The notes under the pieces were generated by a model. It made no database searches. It worked only from the letters and a program-made list of their open reading frames with translations, and was not told where the DNA came from. A stretch of DNA of 64,000 bases from Hormiphora californensis (lineage: Eukaryota; Ctenophora; Tentaculata; Cydippida; Pleurobrachiidae): NCBI GenBank assembly GCA_020137815.1, contig CM035354.1, positions 4,420,796-4,484,795 of the forward strand, given 5' to 3'. Below, piece by piece: positions 12,058-26,194 of the stretch; within the stretch, counting starts at the first letter, position 1, and every line of letters starts with the position of its first letter. A program made the position numbers and the translations under genes.

Positions 12058-13584
12058 TATATACAAACGTAGGTCTTTTTTTCGGGGGGGGGGGGGGGGG
12101 GGGGGCAAATTTCAGGCAGCGATTGTGGCCACATTTTTTGAGATATCGACCTGAAATTTTGTAGGCGTGTTCTAGTAGTATAACTACGTGTCATAACGTG
12201 GCCGGATTTTTGATTTTTTGCCTAATTAATTAATTATAGGTAATTAAAAAGTAGCCCCTGCACCGTGCCCCTGAGCATGGGGTGTTCTGTCCCCTGGGCA
12301 TTGCCCCTGAGCCGAAATTATCTCCCGATCTGCTGGAAATATCGACTTGAAACTTTGTAGGAATGCTCTTCAAGCATAAAAAATGATCTACAAAAAGTTA
12401 GAATAGTCAAAATTAAGTAATCAATGAGTTATAGGCATGCAAAAATGGGCATTTCTGGTGCCCCTGAATTTTGCCCCCGGGCATTTGAAAAAACTGCCCC
12501 TGGGCAATTTTAAAATTCAAACTGTGGCCACACTGTTTGACATATCGATCTAAAACTTTGTAGGCATGTTCTAGTGGTATAACTAAGAGTCACCACGGAG
12601 CCTGATTTTTGATTTTTTACTTAATTAATTAATTATAAGCAATTAAAATTTTAAAATTGCCCTCGCACTAACAAAAGTGGCCCAGGGGCACCTGAGCCGC
12701 AATTATCTCCCGATCTGCTTGAAATATCGACTTGAAACTTTGTAGGAATGCTCTTCAAGCATATAGAAAGGTCTACAAAAGGTGGGAATATTCAAAATTA
12801 ATTATCCAATTAATTATAAGCAATTAAAAAATGGACATTTTTCTGGTGCCCCTGAGCATTGCCCCTGAGCATTTGAAAATATTTTCCGTTCTGCTATAAA
12901 TAACGGCCTAAAATTTTGCAGTAATGTAGTTCAAGCATATAGAAAGGTCTACAAAAAGTGGGAATATTCAAAATTGATTATCAAATTAATTATAAGCAAT
13001 TAAAAAAATGTGCAGTGGCAGTGCAGGGGCAAAAAAATAAAGCATATATATGGCGGGAAAATATTTTGGCGGGAAACCGAAAAAGCCCAATAAGCCAAGA
13101 ACGGGGTGGGGCCAAGGTCTGGCCCACTAGCTTTTGATCACCTCATCGAGCCCGATCGAACGCGACCAATGTCGACCTCCCACGACGACCTAAACCCCTA
13201 ATCCCACGTGGTGCCAGCCAACCGCCAGCCAAACGGAAAAATCTAGTGATCCTCTATCAGCTGGTATCAAAATCTAAGCTCTAAGTGACCAGGAACTGGC
13301 ATTATTAGTGCTAATTGGTGATAACGTCATAAATCACATAATTACGACTAATTAGTGAACCGGGGGTGGTAGAGACCTGTGGGATGGTACTTTGGACTTT
13401 TTATAGAGTCCCTAATCATATCAGAAAGTCAAATTTAAAATTCCAGACCCAACTTCCCACAACCGACCCTACTATAATAAACAGGCCGCCGCGCATCAAA
13501 AAATATTTTAACAACCTGAAGGTTGCTGTTTCGACGAATCTCCCAACTTCGGGTCGGACGAGGGGAAGCTTGCCTTTTGCGATC
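12056..13584. repeat. Array unit 1 of a ~1.5-kb tandem repeat
   Basis: The unit starts ATATATACAAACGTAGGTC, then an uninterrupted G tract of about 22 bases near 12084-12105. It continues with three sub-repeats each containing ATATCGACTTGAAACTTTG and GCTCTTCAAGCAT, with recurrent GCCCCTG(A/G)GCA motifs and TAATTAATTAATTA tracts. It ends with a segment from about 13300 (GGCATTATTAGTGCTAATTG) to GCGATCAT. There is no credible coding frame. The organisation is satellite-like; an origin from a transposable element is possible. Confidence 0.8.
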
Positions 13585-13603
13585 ATATATACAAACGTAG
13601 GTC

Positions 13604-13636
<33 letters not shown>

Positions 13637-16600
13637 GGGCAAATTTCAGGCAGCGATTGTGGCCACATTTTTTGAGATATCGACCTGAAATTTTCTAGGC
13701 GTGTTCTAGTAGTATAACTACGTGTCATAACGTGGCCGGATTTTTGATTTTTTGCCTAATTAATTAATTATAGGTAATTAAAAAGTAGCCCCTGCACCGT
13801 GCCCCTGAGCATGGGGTGTTCTGTCCCCTGGGCATTGCCCCTGAGCCGAAATTATCTCCCGATCTGCTTGAAATATCGACTTGAAACTTTGTAGGAATGC
13901 TCTTCAAGCATAAAAAATGATCTACAAAAAGTTAGAATAGTCAAAATTAAGTAATCAATGAGTTATAGGCATGCAAAAATGGACATTTCTGGTGCCCCTG
14001 AATTTTGCCCCCGGGCATTTGAAAAAACTGCCCCTGGGCAATTTTAAAATTCAAACTGTGGCCACACTGTTTGACATATCGATCTATAACTTTGTAGGCA
14101 TGTTCTAGTGGTATAACTAAGAGTCACCACGGAGCCTGATTTTTGATTTTTTACTTAATTAATTAATTATAAGCAATTAAAATTTTAAAATTGCCCTCGC
14201 ACTAACAAAAGTGGCCCAGGGGCACCTGAGCCGCAATTATCTCCCGATCTGCTTGAAATATCGACTTGAAACTTTGTAGGAATGCTCTTCAAGCATATAG
14301 AAAGGTCTACAAAAGGTGGGAATATTCAAAATTAATTATCCAATTAATTATAAGCAATTAAAAAATGGACATTTTTCTGGTGCCCCTGAGCATTGCCCCT
14401 GAGCATTTGAAAATATTTTCCGTTCTGCTATAAATAACGGCCTAAAATTTTGCAGTAATGTAGTTCAAGCATATAGAAAGGTCTACAAAAAGTGGGAATA
14501 TTCAAAATTGATTATCAAATTAATTATAAGCAATTAAAAAAATGTGCAGTCGCAGTGCAGGGGCAAAAAAATAAAGCATATATATGGCGGGAAAATATTT
14601 TGGCGGGAAACCGAAAAAGCCCAATAAGCCAAGAACGGGGTGGGGCCAAGGTCTGGCCCACTAGCTTTTGATCACCTCATCGAGCCCGATCGAACGCGAC
14701 CAATGTCGACCTCCCACGACGACCTAAACCCCTAATCCCACGTGGTGCCAGCCAACCGCCAGCCAAACGGAAAAATCTAGTGATCCTCTATCAGCTGGTA
14801 TCAAAATCTAAGCTCTAAGTGACCAGGAACTGACATTATGGCAATTTTGCATTTGCGGGCATCGCACTATAGACGCAGTACCCACGTACTATAGACGCAT
14901 TATAAACGCATTATAAACGCATTATAGACGCATTATAGACACACGCAATATAGACGCAATTTCGTAAGCAGCAATATAGACGCAATATAGACGCATTATA
15001 ACAGCAATATAAACGCATTTTTATAGACGCGACGCAGTATAGCCGCATTATAGGCGCACTACCCACCCCAAAATCACCTTATAGACGCACTATAGACGCA
15101 TTATAGACTGACTATAGCAGCACCATAAACGCTACATAGACCCATATAGACGCATGATAGACGCATTATAGACGCAAATCGCTTTTTATAGACGCCGCGT
15201 CTATAAAAAACGTGCTTTTTTAAGAAGCACTATAGACGTACTCAGACGCACGCTGCCATATTTGAGGCGCAGTTGGGCGAACTATAAACGCATTTTTGTC
15301 GCATATAAAAGGAAGCAGTATAGACGCATTATAGACGCATTATAGACGCATGTGCGCGAAATCGATAAAGACGCAATATAGACGCAATTAATAAGAAGGA
15401 GAGGGAGAGAGACTAGAGGGAGGGAGGGAGGGAGGGAGAGGGAAGGAGAGGGAAAGAGGGAGGGATACAGAGACAGATCAGACAGAGACAGATGGACACA
15501 GATCTGAGACAGACGGACAGAGTAAGAGGGAGGGAGGGAGGGAGGGAGGGAGGGAGGGAGGGAGGGAGGGAGGGAGGGAGGGAGGGAGGGAGGGAGGGAG
15601 AGGAGGGAGGGAGGGAGAGGGAGGGGTACAGGGACAGAAACAGACGGATAAAGACCTGAGACAGAAGGACAGAGTAAGATGGAGAGAGATTAAGATGGAG
15701 AGTGGAGAGAGAGAGTGAGACAGAGAGGGAGATAGTAAGCGCGTGTTTGTCCGTCCGTCTGTCTCTGTCCGTTTGTTTCCATCTCTGTCTTTTTCTGTCT
15801 CACTCTTTTTATGTCTCACTCCGTCCCTATATCACTATCTTTCCATCTTACTCTCTTTCCATCTTACTCTGTCCTTCTGTCTCAGGTCTTTATCCGTCTG
15901 TTTCTGTCCCTGTACCCCTCCCTCTCCTTCCCTCTCCCTCCCTCCCTCGCCTCTCTCTCCCTCTCCTTTTTATTTTGCGTCTATATTGCGTCTTTATCGA
16001 TTTCGCACACATGCGGCTATAATGCGGCTATAATGCGTCTATACTACTTCCTTTTATATGCGACAAAAATGCGTTTATAAAACGCCCAACTGCGCCTCAA
16101 ATATCGCACTGTAGCCTGGAGTACGTCTAAAGTGCTTCTTTAAAAAGCACGTTTTTTATAGACGCGGCGTCTATAAAAAGCGGTTTGCGTCTATAATGCG
16201 TCTATCATGCGTCTATATGGGTCTATGTAGCGTTTATGGTGCTGCTATATTCAGTCTATAATGCGTCTATAGTGCGTCTATAAGGTGATTTTGGGGTGGG
16301 TAGTGCGCCTATAATGCGGCTATACTGCGTCGCGTCTATAAAAATGCGTTTATATTGCTGTTATAATGCGTCTATATTGCGTCTATAGTGCTGCTTACGA
16401 AATTGCGTCTATATTGCGTGTGTCTATAATGCGTCTATAATGCGTTTATAATGCGTTTATAATGCGTCTATAGTACGTGGGTACTGCGTCTATAGTGCGA
16501 TGCCCGCAAATGCAAAATTGCCTGACATTATTAGTGCTAATTGGCGATAACGTCATAAATCACATAATTACGACTAATTAGTGAACCGGGGGTGGTAGAG

Positions 16601-16781
16601 ACCTGTGGGATGGTACTTTGGGAAGTCAAATTTAAAATTCCAGACCCAACTTCCCACAACCGACCCTACTATAATAAACAGGCCGCCGCGCATCAAAAAA
16701 TATTTTAACAGCCTGAAGGTTGCTGTTTCGACGAATCTCCCAACTTCGGGTCGGACGAGGGGAAGCTTGCCTTTTGCGATC
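13585..16781. repeat. Array unit 2, split by a foldback insertion
   Basis: This second copy of the ~1.5-kb unit is nearly identical to unit 1 through 14839. It has a longer G tract (about 28 bases, 13612-13639). It is interrupted at 14840-16522 by an inverted-repeat element and resumes at 16523. Its terminal segment lacks about 28 bases present in unit 1 (after GGTACTTTGG near 16620). Near identity implies recent duplication or homogenisation. Confidence 0.8.
14840..16522. mobile_element. 1.68-kb foldback transposon with 9-bp target duplication
   Basis: The ends are perfect inverted termini, GGCAATTTTGCATTTGCGGG. Arms of about 550 bases each (14840-15392 and 15966-16522) consist of dozens of degenerate TATAGACGCAT-type units in opposite orientation, each arm with an internal hairpin around GACGCCGCGTC. 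The centre is a GGGA-rich purine tract (about 15400-15730) followed by a pyrimidine tract (to about 15960). TGACATTAT flanks both sides (14831-14839 and 16523-16531). Array units 1 and 3 carry the corresponding single, unfilled site TGGCATTAT. A 9-bp duplication fits foldback or Mutator-like mobilisation. No transposase is encoded, so it is non-autonomous. Confidence 0.9.
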
Positions 16782-18295
16782 ATATATACAAACGTAGGTC
16801 TTTTTTTCGGGGGGGGGGGGCAAATTTCAGGCAGCGATTGTGGCCACATTTTTTGAGATATCGACCTGAAATTTTGTAGGCGTGTTCTAGTAGTATAACT
16901 ACGTGTCATAACGTGGCCGGATTTTTGATTTTTTGCCTAATTAATTAATTATAGGTAATTAAAAAGTAGCCCCTGCACCGTGTCCCTGAGCATGGGGTGT
17001 TCTGTCCCCTGGGCATTGCCCCTGAGCCGAAATTATCTCCCGATTTGCTTGAAATATCGACTTGAAACTTTGTAGGAATGCTCTTCAAGCATAAAAAATG
17101 ATCTACAAAAAGTTAGAATAGTCAAAATTAAGTAATCAATGAGTTATAGGCATGCAAAAATGGACATTTCTGGTGCCCCTGAATTTTGCCCCCGAGCATT
17201 TGAAAAAACTGCCCCTGGGCAATTTTAAAATTCAAATTGTGGCCACACTGTTTGACATATCGATCTAAAACTTTGTAGGCATGTTCTAGTGGTATAACTA
17301 AGAGTCACCACGGAGCCTGATTTTTGATTTTTTACTTAATTAATTAATTATAAGCAATTAAAATTTTAAAATTGCCCCCGCACTAACAAAAGTGGCCCAG
17401 GGGCACCTGAGTCGCAATTATCTCCCGATCTGCTTGAAATATCGACTTGAAACTTTGTAGGAATGCTCTTCAAGCATATAGAAAGGTCTACAAAAGGTGG
17501 GAATATTCAGAATTAAGTAATCAATGAGTTATAAGCAATTAAAAAATGGACATTTTTCTGGTGCCCCTGAGCATTGCCCCTGAGCATTTGAAAATATTTT
17601 CCGTTCTGCTATAAATATCGACTTGAAACTTTGTAGGAATGCTCTTCAAGCATATAGAAAGGTCTACAAAAAGTGGGAATATTCAAAATTAACTATCCAA
17701 TTAATTATAAGCAATTAAAAAAATGTGCAGTGGCAGTGCAGGGGCAAAAAAATAAAGCATATATATGGCGGGAAAATATTTTGGCGGGAAACCGAAAAAG
17801 CCCAATAAGCCAAGAACGGGGTGGGGCCAAAGTCTGGCCCACTAGCTTTTGATCACCTCATCGAGCCCGATCGAACGCGACCAATGTCGACCTCCCACGA
17901 CGACCCTAAACCCCTAATCCCACGTGGTGCCAGCCAACCGCCAGCCAAACGGAAAAATCTAGTGATCCTCTATCAGCTGGTATCAAAATCTAAGCTCTAA
18001 GTGACCAGGAACTGGCATTATTAGTGCTAATTGGCGATAACGTCATAAATCACATAATTACGACTAATTAGTGAACCAGGGGTGGTAGAGACCTGTGGGA
18101 TGGTACTTTGGACTTTTTATAGAGTCCCTATCAGAAAGTCAAATTTAAAATTCCAGACCCAACTTCCCACAACCGACCCTACTATAATAAACAGGCCGCC
18201 GCGCATCAAAAAATATTTTAACAGCCTGAAGGTTGCTGTTTCGACGAATCTCCCAACTTCGGGTCGGACGAGGGGAAGCTTGCCTTTTGCGATCA
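16782..18295. repeat. Array unit 3 of the ~1.5-kb tandem repeat
   Basis: The third copy has a shorter G tract (about 12 bases, 16809-16820), scattered substitutions and some altered sub-repeats near 17510 and 17620. It ends with the same terminal segment as unit 1, at GCGATCAT near 18295, after which unique sequence begins. Confidence 0.8.
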
Positions 18296-19867
<1,572 letters not shown>

Positions 19868-21010
19868 ATGTTATCTAAATCGCCCAATTTCAGCAGCTAT
19901 ATGGGACTGTTCAACATATCTCTAGAAGAGGGTACAGCGGAGAACTTTAAGGAGACGCTTAACCTAACAGAATCAGGATGGTATCCAGTCATCCTATCCT
20001 ACCACCTCATCATATCCTTCTCCTCGTTGCTAGGCAACTCAATAGTCCTGTATGGATCCCAAAAATACAAGGCATTCAACGTCGATGAAGTGATTGTCGT
20101 TTTTATCGAGTGTTTGGCCATCTCCGATCTCCTAATCTTCTTCAGCTCTACCCTGCCCATCTTGGTTACCCTGATAGCACGGCAGTGGGTTCTAGGACCA
20201 GTGATTTGCGTCATTCACAGCTACTTCATCTTTATCCCGGGGATCGCACAAAACCTAATTATCCTGGGGATATCCTGCTACAAACTGTACTACGTCATCA
20301 AGCCTCTTTCCTGTACCATCTCACGTAACAGGGTTTGGATGGCAATTAAAGGTATCTACGTGTTTTCTACCCTCTACACAGTGCTCTCCTGGACAATTAA
20401 CAATCAGGTGGAATTCTCCCCATATGATCTTTCTTGTCTGGTCAAAACAGAGTCCACACTGATGGTATATTACAGTAGTTTTGGGATCTTATTCCTCAAT
20501 TTCATCCCTTCCGCTCTCATGATAGTGATAAACATTACAATTCTGGCAGTGGCCCGGTCTGCCTCAAAGAAACATGGTCAACACATGAGAAAGAAAAGTG
20601 TAGTTGTGATAAGCGCCATTGCTTGGATTTACATTATCAGCTCTGTACCGAAGGGTGTTAGGTATGTGCTACAAGCCATGAAGCAGCCACCAATACCATG
20701 GTTCTGGCTCTTCCAAAAAGAGGCCTATTTCCTGGCGATATCCCTCAACTGGGTGGTATACTCAGTAACAACCCGTAACTTCCGGAGGTTCATCAAAAGG
20801 TTGATGTTGCTGCAGTTCAGCAAACTGGATAAAAAGACCCCGACAATCCGGATACACCAGAACCTGAACGCCATCAGTCCGGCCCCTGGACAGCGGGACA
20901 CTACAATAGAGGTGATATCACCCGGACCGAGTTTAACACCCAGCCCTCGGGCATCAAACAGACGATCTCCGACATTTTCATCGCTCATTCAGAGTAGCAT
21001 GAGTTTCTGA
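19868..21010 (+). CDS. Divergent class A-like G-protein-coupled receptor
   Basis: An intronless 380-residue plasma-membrane receptor with seven hydrophobic segments; the ligand is unknown. Several N-glycosylation sequons lie in the N-terminus before TM1 (for example NFSS, NISL, NLTE). TM1 carries the conserved Gly-Asn (LLGNSIVLY) and TM2 carries LAISDLLIFF. A TM3-start cysteine (GPVIC) can pair with an extracellular-loop-2 cysteine (LSCLV). The DRY motif at the end of TM3 is replaced by CYKLYYVIKPL, and the TM7 NPxxY is degenerate (LNWVVY). The C-terminal tail is Ser/Pro/Thr-rich, with many possible phosphorylation sites. ATG 19868 is chosen as the first ATG. The lineage is class A (rhodopsin-like), but the subfamily is not identifiable. 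Confidence 0.85.
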   Translation: MLSKSPNFSSYMGLFNISLEEGTAENFKETLNLTESGWYPVILSYHLIISFSSLLGNSIVLYGSQKYKAFNVDEVIVVFIECLAISDLLIFFSSTLPILVTLIARQWVLGPVICVIHSYFIFIPGIAQNLIILGISCYKLYYVIKPLSCTISRNRVWMAIKGIYVFSTLYTVLSWTINNQVEFSPYDLSCLVKTESTLMVYYSSFGILFLNFIPSALMIVINITILAVARSASKKHGQHMRKKSVVVISAIAWIYIISSVPKGVRYVLQAMKQPPIPWFWLFQKEAYFLAISLNWVVYSVTTRNFRRFIKRLMLLQFSKLDKKTPTIRIHQNLNAISPAPGQRDTTIEVISPGPSLTPSPRASNRRSPTFSSLIQSSMSF

Positions 21011-21540
21011 TTGGGGTGTGTGGTTGTGTGCTGTTATTTTGAACTGTGAGCTGGGTGTGTTGATATTTTGAACTGCATGAACTGTTTATATCAAGATCCC
21101 CGAAGACGGGACGAAGTTGAGTGGGGCTGTGTGTGAGTATTGTTACCTACCATTTTTACTGTTAAAGATGATAAACGAACGCGCTCGTACTCCATGATTA
21201 TCTTCAAGAAGATAACACAAGTCAAATCAAGTACACACACACTGTAACACACAGAATAAGAAGAAGATCAATCACAGTGATCATACCGCATGTCATACAA
21301 AATTCTATACCCTCACTCTCCCATACTCCTCTCCCATACTTCTCTCCCAAACTTCTCTCCCATACTCCTCTCCCTCTGCTCTGTATTTAGTCACATGATA
21401 CTCTACCCTATCCAGGGATTGGCTGACAGGTAATGAGACTGCTGGTCTCGAGCAGCAACAACAGCCTGATTTAACAGCCTCCTGCTGCTCCCTGGATATA
21501 ACAGTGTCTTAGTGCCTAGTCTCGTATCTAGCACAGTGTC
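21011..21540. other. Intergenic between convergent GPCR genes
   Basis: No ORF of note. A tandem duplication of about 30 bases (CAGTGTCTTAGTGCCTAGTC repeated at about 21502 and 21534) overlaps the 3' end of the minus-strand GPCR gene and includes its stop codon region. Confidence 0.5.
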
Positions 21541-22843
21541 TTAGTGCCTAGTCTCGTATCTATTATTGACAAGTGCACGTCTTTGGATATAGGATACTGC
21601 ATCGGAAAAAGTTTCGTTAAGGAAGCTGGAACCCCGGCGAATTTCAGAGAGGTAACTCTTAAAATCTGACATGCGGAGGTAGTAGATGATGGGGTTGATC
21701 ATGCTATTGATAGCACTGAGCAAGAAGAAGACCACCATGGAGAATATCTGCCTGGATTGCATATCAAAACTGTCGAACACTTCCAGGAGTTCCTTTTCCA
21801 GTTTTGTGTCCGCATCATCCGCATCCCAGGAGAAAAGGCTCATCTTGGAGGCTGCGTGACCAGCGAAGACGGCGTAGATGAAGGTTGGAACATTGAAAAT
21901 CACGTACACGAACGTGACTGTCAGGACTGTGATGGTGGCCTGTTGAGCTCGTACCATGGAATTCTGGCCTATTGCATTCTTTTTTATCCGGTACAGATAC
22001 CATAGGGATAGAATGGCTGAGCAGAATATTGGAAGGACAGGAATACCAAACAACACAGCACGAATTACAATGGCATAAAGCATATTGATAAACTCTTGGG
22101 TCATCTTGAGTTCCCCATCCTTATTTTCATCCAGGAAGCCATGCTTGAAATCGTGTTCTTTTAGTACCTCTTGCAGCTCAGGATCTAGTTCGTTAAATAA
22201 CATATCGTCAGGTGCAATGGAATATGTAGTGGGAGGGTAGTCTGTAGAATAGATCCCTTGACCGTATGTAGCGAACCTTCGTGAAGGTTTACTCTTTACT
22301 GGTGCCGTGAAGTTGTTGTGGTTGTGGAAGTCGACGGAACAAATACCCAGGCTAGGATTGTATACAACTCGGCCGTAGATCGTTGTAAGTGGCACGGTGG
22401 CGACTAGAATTGAAAGGACACACACTGGAATTACCCATGATAGCACTGGGCGGAGTCGTTTTAAACGGATTAATCAGTAGGATTAGCCGAGACAAACTGA
22501 GTATGGCCACCAACAGGACTGTTAACATTTGGATGACAGACCAGCACCCAAACCAAACATCGCAAAATGTGGAGTTTCGGAAAAACACGTGTTCGGTCGA
22601 TTTTCCGACAAGAATCGCCTGGATTATTGGTAGTAGAAGGAAACACAGTATAAGATCAGTGATGGCTATGATGGTGTAGAGGTTACCAAAGTAGGCCGCG
22701 TTTCCAATGGCAGTCCGATAGGTCCTGAAGAAGTGGATCGCACTGATATTCCCCGGGATTCCCAGTAAGAAGCAGGCACAGATTATGGGAAGGACACATA
22801 GATCCAGGGTTCCGTAATCTCCATCCTCCTCGTGCCCCTGCAT
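21541..22843 (-). CDS. Class A GPCR with EF-hand-like extracellular loop 2
   Basis: An intronless receptor of about 433 residues, reading from ATG 22843. TM1 has LGIPGN, TM2 ITDLILCF, TM3 starts with a conserved Cys (NSTFC) and ends LSLSRLILLINPF (SRL in place of DRY), TM4 has the conserved Trp, and TM7 has a canonical NPIIYY. Loop 2 is long (about 75 residues) and contains the disulphide Cys (GICSV). It then has an acidic helix-like stretch and DENKDGELKMTQ (residues about 238-249), close to an EF-hand calcium loop, running straight into TM5. One surplus base in TTTT (22459-22462) splits the gene into two frames. Without it the text reads INPFKRLRPVLSWVIPV, normal for the TM3-TM4 region. This is probably an assembly error; a recent pseudogene is possible. 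Confidence 0.85.
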
Positions 22844-23807
22844 TATCAAGTAGAGTCCGTAAACAGGTAATCTCAGGTGAGTCAAGTAGAGAGAGAAAGG
22901 GAAGCGTATAAAATATGTTCTAGACTAATACTAAGACAGATGAATCAGGGGGGATGCCTGCAATAATGAGGACACAAAAGAAGCAAAGAAGAGGCTGCTG
23001 CTGAGAGACAGCTCACGTGATCTTGGTGGATTTATTCCTTTTGTTATGAAATATTTGGATCAATATCTAATGAAAGGTATTCCAGATGATCATTGTGTTC
23101 ACCTGCACTGGATGATAGACAATAACAAAAGCAATTTAAAGTTTACCATTTTCTTTACTCGCCCATCTCTTGTCTTAGACATGACGAGACGGACTGTGAC
23201 GTAACAGTCGTATTGCAAACTATCTCCTACACTTCAAGTTGCACGTACGATCATACTATTGGGTTATGAAATTACTATCGATCGATTGATTAGATCATCC
23301 AACAAGTGGTTTGAGATTTAATATGGGCTATAGATGATAGTCCAACTCTAAACCCAAGACTATTGTAAACTAGGTAATCTGATTGCGCATTGAATTGTGA
23401 CACCCTCCGGGATGGTCCCTCCCCCATCCGAATTATTATTTTGTTTACTCACCCAACTCATTCTGTTGAGATCGCAGCTCAGGAAGGTCACAAGACTATA
23501 CAATACATGCAGAGAACATGGGTCAATATAGGTTACTAGTGTTCCTACATCTCTCAGTATCAACTGAGAATAAAAAGTGAACTGTGAATTAAAACAATCT
23601 AAAAAAATCCTAAAAACTTGAGACTTGAGTACAGCAATGAATCTCAACATTCTTATCGAAGAATCAGGAAGCAATTGATTAATTCTCAGTCGTTAGTGAG
23701 AGAAATAATGAGGGAACACGAGTAACCAAATAGTAACCATGCATATCGAAACCGACAGAAAGGTTCTCAAGACAAAATGCCCGAAGACAGAAGATACAAT
23801 GAGAGTC

Positions 23808-23898
<91 letters not shown>

Positions 23899-26137
23899 AC
23901 AGAGTCATTACACGTAAGCCCACTAGTTTTCCTATGTATATCACACGCGTTAGAATACACACGTGTACTCTCGGTCATGCGTAATCGCTAGACACATGTC
24001 CAGACGCTAGGTGAACCACCCTTTCTACAGCGTACTTGTACAACAAAACCCCGGACCCCTGTCCCCCTACAAACCCACTAATAACCTTACAAAAAGTGTT
24101 CCATTACAAGTTACAACATGTTGTACCTGTGTTTGAAGAGCTTGTTTCCGTATTGCAGATCTTCCTAGAACCCTGGTTCTAGATGATGAAGACGATGTGG
24201 TACTGATGGTATCACATCTTGACACAGCATGTGATGTGGAGCTGATGGTATCACATCTTGAAACAGCATGTGATGTGGAGCTGATGGTATCTAAAGAAAG
24301 GCGGAGATCACAAGTTGTTGTTGAGCGAGAAGAGGTAGAGCTGAGGGATTCTGGGAAAGGTTTCGTTGAGCGCGAAGAGGTGAGGGACTCTGGTATTCGA
24401 GGTAGGGACGCTAGTGTTGGGTTCCATGTAGTAGTACTCATGACAGGATCTGGAGGGTCCAGGTGAAATGTTTGGAGGGATGCACCAGGTGTTGACCACG
24501 GGGAGGGGTGTATGTAGTTGGTGTGTGTCACTGGTGAGAACATACCCTCTCAGAGAGATGGGGTTGTCGCTGAATACTCTCCCTATACTGAGAAGGAGGG
24601 GTGTAAAATAAAACAAAGTTACTGGTAAGACAAATTTACTGGTAAGACAATGTTACTGGAAAGACAAAGTTACTAGTACCAGTGGCAGGACAAAAGGTGT
24701 CCGATCTAGTAGAGACAAAAGGACCGTTACAAAGTTGAAGCAGCGGTAAAAGGAAGACAAAGCAAGATCACGAATGTAATAACTGTAAAAATAAGGGGAG
24801 AGAAAGAGTGAGATACAAAGAGAGATACAAAGAGAGAGAGAGAGAAACTGTAACACATATATCCTGGCTGATTGAGGGGCGATTAAGCTAATTGGTGTGT
24901 CGATTAGCGAGCAATGAGGAGCCGCTCTCTCTAGACAGCACCGGCAAAACGGAGACTTTGTAGACACCACTGCAGTAGGGTCTAATGTTGGGAAGACGTA
25001 AAGTGGGATGAAGTGAGAAAAGAAGGAAGGAGATGGAAGGATAGTGAGAGATTATAGTAGAACACGTTATATAGGAGACCACCACGGTTTCTTGACAAGA
25101 CACAACCTGAGCCAGTGTGCATGTCATGTTTTACACACTTCTATCATTCTCCCTCCATCCATACATCTCTCTCTCTCTCTCTCTCTTTCCCTCTACATCT
25201 TTCTCTCCCTCTCTCCATCTCCCTCTCAGTTGGCACGCTCAACATCGGCTCATTTGTTGAGGCTCTGGACACGTTCCAGAGAATATCACTTTTCGTACAG
25301 AGATCAGAGAGTGGTTAGGTAACTAGATATGACAAATCCCACCTCATTATTATTGACACATGGTAAATCCAGCCCCATTATGTCCCTCTCCTCTCTCTCC
25401 TTGGTAACCATGGTAACCACCACACCGTTGTAAATGGTTTTATATCCTCACATCATGATGAATATTCTGTAACTCTCTCTCCCTCACTACAACTCCCTCC
25501 CTCACTACTCCCTCGAGGGATCCCTCTCCCTCCCCACGATGCGGCGAGGAGGCATTGATCTATTGTTGAGGGGGGGGGGGGGTAGCTACACACACATCGT
25601 CCCAGGTAATTACTCCCTCTCACACACTGGATCAACTACACACTCCCCCCTCTTGTTATAATACCCAGGGGACCACGGTGTACTGGATCAAACAGAGGGA
25701 GAGGGGGGAGGGGACACACGTGTAGGAGAGAAGATGTTAGATGGTGCAGACTAAAAAGACATGTATATGTAGGAGAGAGAAGACTAAAAAAGACAAATGA
25801 GAGGCGCATGAATATATTATTCGAGCTTGAAAAAGAGCTACACTGCACCACACGGGGCATGTACAAAACGTGTAGACAGCACAAGAGGGGGCCTTCAGAA
25901 AGCAAGTAAAGACATCTAGAGAGAATGATATAAAGGGGTCTAGAGAGAGAGAGCGGTCTAGAGAGATGTAGAGTAGCAATGACAGGAGAGATTGGAGATC
26001 ATGCATACAATACAATGCCCATGAGAGAAGCAGCAGCAAATGGTGAGCCCAATAACATAACACCATCTTGTGACACTGAGTAAACAACGAGATGTTCCAA
26101 GGTTATACCCCCACCTTCCTTCTCTCTCTCTCTTTGT

Positions 26138-26194
<57 letters not shown>

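Noticed and set aside
11718-12164. 148-codon ORF with repeated Pro/Lys-rich units
   Set aside because: It is the 96-bp tandem repeat read through, ending in a poly-G tract; it is open on both strands with no codon bias.
13366-13728. ORFs with Gly or Pro runs recurring at 13.4, 16.6 and 18.1 kb
   Set aside because: They are array-unit copies translated across poly-G; frames differ between copies and no domain is present.
14840-16522. Regularly spaced short repeats resembling a CRISPR array
   Set aside because: Units are about 11 bases, degenerate and without unique spacers, and lie in the arms of a foldback element in an animal genome.
22389-22679. 96-codon ORF antisense to GPCR 2
   Set aside because: It is a shadow of the receptor gene on the opposite strand.
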